Shown here: piece after piece, positions 63,038 to 64,000 of the stretch
Layout: each line of letters starts with the position of its first letter
Position numbering within the stretch: the first letter of the stretch is position 1
Assembly: GCA_045600905.1 (NCBI GenBank)
Contig: JAZRYT010000189.1
Span: forward strand, 83,351 to 147,350
Origin: F23-D06 sp045600905
GTDB taxonomy: Bacteria > Bacteroidota > Bacteroidia > Bacteroidales > WCHB1-69
Reading direction: 5' to 3'
Length of the DNA: 64,000 nucleotides
The notes under the pieces: model-generated
Database searches by the model: none
What the model was told of the DNA's origin: nothing
The model's input: only the letters and a program-made list of their open reading frames with translations
Translations under genes and position numbers: made by a program

Positions 63038-63148
63038 GGTTTTATCAGAGATTAGGAGTTATTATATAATCATCTACTCGCACCTTGACATAGATTCTTC
63101 TATCTTGATTTTCAACGATGATTTTCCGTTCTTCTCAATACTCCTCAC

Positions 63149-63197
63149 ATTGTTCATTGTAAATTGTCAATTGTTAATTGTCAATTGCCAATTGCCA
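63149..63197. repeat. Degenerate heptamer array (ATTGYNA-type)
   Basis: Seven contiguous 7-base units: ATTGTTC, ATTGTAA, ATTGTCA, ATTGTTA, ATTGTCA, ATTGCCA, ATTGCCA. The clearest of the heptamer arrays in the window. Confidence 0.85.
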
Positions 63198-63371
63198 ACA
63201 GCCCTTTCGTCACGTTACAGCGGAAGAGCACGAGCTTGTTGCCTTTGGCGAACTGAAGCGTGACGGCGAACTTCAGCCACAGCACGAGCGTGGCGGCCCA
63301 CTTGATGGCTTCGGAGAGGGGATTTGTTGACCACGGAATCCCTATTTGACAATATCATTTTTCGTGTCTGA

Positions 63372-64000
63372 CGACCCAAAAACTTCCACAACCTGCTCAC
63401 CGACTTCGGCTTCAAGAAGATGTTCGGCGAAGAGAACAAGAAGTTCCTCATCGCCTTCCTCAACTCTATTCTGGCAGAGCGCGTCGGCACTATCGAGAAC
63501 CTCACCTACCTGAACACCGAGCAGTTGGGGCTGAGTCCTAAAGATAAGAGGATGGTGTATGACATCTACTGCCAGAGATGCCAGCTGGCCTCGCTGCCGT
63601 TCACCGCGTTCCTCGCCGAAAAGGGCTACAGACTCGTGGCCCAGAGGACGCTCGTCTCAGACCCGCAGTCCACTCTCTTCGACAGCTACGTCTACCGCTG
63701 CATCCTCACCAACGACACCGGCAGCAGCGAGCGGGAGGTCGTGAAGTTCTACAACGGGAGGGGACGCTCGGAGAAGACCTTCGACATGATGAACAACGAC
63801 TTCGGCTGGAAACACATGCCCAGCTCGTTCATGCGGCAGAACACGGTCTTCATGATACTCACCGCGCTCATCGGCAACTTCTTCGCCTTTCTGGTCAGGC
63901 GGGTCGCCGAGTCAGGGAACTTCGGAATTGAGGCAACCTCCAGAGCCAAGAGGTTCCTCTTAAACTTCATACAGGTCCCGTTCCGCTGGACGCACTCGGG
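63372..64000 (+). mobile_element. In-frame chimera of an Rpn-family nuclease N-terminus and an IS1380-like transposase C-terminus
   Basis: One frame stays open from 63372 to the window end. To about 63575 it encodes FHNLLTDFGFKKMFGEENKKFLIAFLNSILAERVGTIENLTYLNTEQLGLSPKDKRMVYDIYC, the N-terminal part of Rpn/PD-(D/E)XK transposase-like nucleases. From there it reads EKGYRLVAQRTLVSDPQSTLFDSYVYRCILTND and FYNGRGRSEKTFDMMNNDFGWKHMPSSFMRQN, the C-terminal half of IS1380-family DDE transposases. Neither half is complete, a stop precedes the frame at 63369, and composition is clearly more GC-rich than the rest of the window. It is interpreted as remnants of two mobile elements joined by recombination. 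Confidence 0.75.

Larger units (their letters stand above)
62957..63371. other. Intergenic region with the hipBST control region and a GC shift
   Basis: About 415 bases: the promoter and two operators of hipBST (62966-63037), a heptamer array (63149-63197) and, from about 63205, GC-rich DNA with an unrecognised minus-strand fragment (LSEAIKWAATLVLWLKFAVTLQFAKGN...). Confidence 0.65.

Noticed and set aside
63578..63931. Arg/His-rich 117-residue plus-strand frame
   Set aside because: Shadow of the GC-rich transposase frame that reads through the same bases.

Overview
The window looks like chromosome from an uncultured, strictly anaerobic, fermentative member of the Bacteroidales. The evidence is type IX secretion C-terminal sorting domains, a fused MurF-alanine racemase, a cysteine-free (type B) L31, a DUF2723 membrane glycosyltransferase, an electron-bifurcating [FeFe] hydrogenase operon, and many promoters with the Bacteroidetes -7 element TAnnTTTG. 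No rRNA, tRNA or CRISPR array was seen.

Layout. 0-7.8 kb: ftsX-DUF3098-uppP-truB (division, wall lipid recycling, tRNA modification), rpmE2, lon, meaB and a secreted endonuclease/phosphatase-family protein. 7.9-9.6 kb: a deletion-scarred graveyard of a LolA-like gene, an MMPL exporter and a GNAT tail. 9.6-14.2 kb: four-gene [FeFe] hydrogenase operon. 14.4-19.1 kb: DnaQ-like exonuclease, two T9SS cargo proteins and a PASTA protein. 19.4-25.5 kb: PurF-like protein without its glutaminase cysteine, rpsP-rimM, and a very large TolB-like/barrel envelope protein. 25.5-30.7 kb: two small genes behind a large RNA hairpin, speB-uvrA, and a YafQ-type toxin-antitoxin pair bracketed by 93-bp direct repeats that carry the uvrA promoter region. 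30.9-37.5 kb: surface sugar genes (wlbA-like, capD/flaA1-like), murF-alr fusion, aroK, elbB. 37.5-46.8 kb: DUF2723 protein, pheS, cyclophilin lipoprotein, small lipoprotein, rimO, a PIN toxin-antitoxin pair, hydF. 46.8-52.1 kb: gmhA, glycosyltransferase, Panacea-domain pair, UDP-xylose synthase, AAA ATPase. 52.5-61.4 kb: a long minus-strand operon for sugar-nucleotide and fucose metabolism (YfhO-type membrane protein, GT2, gmd, an inserted four-helix-bundle gene between hexamer repeat arrays, fcl, a nucleotidyltransferase-kinase fusion, fucP, mutarotase). 61.4-64 kb: a tripartite hipBST toxin-antitoxin operon, then a GC-rich block with an Rpn nuclease/IS1380 transposase chimera running off the end.

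How the genes relate. The hydrogenase subunits and HydF (31 kb away) together indicate H2 formation from NADH plus ferredoxin. Gmd, Fcl, FucP and the mutarotase indicate both synthesis of GDP-fucose and use of external fucose for surface glycans; CapD/WlbA, GmhA, UXS and the glycosyltransferases fit an elaborate surface polysaccharide. Four toxin-antitoxin-type modules lie between housekeeping blocks.

Most noteworthy: the hipBST operon with two matching palindromic operators; the four-helix-bundle gene precisely framed by hexamer arrays; five intergenic arrays of degenerate heptamers with different sequences but the same period; the compact nucleotidyltransferase-GHMP kinase fusion in the fucose operon; and the repeat-bracketed TA module.
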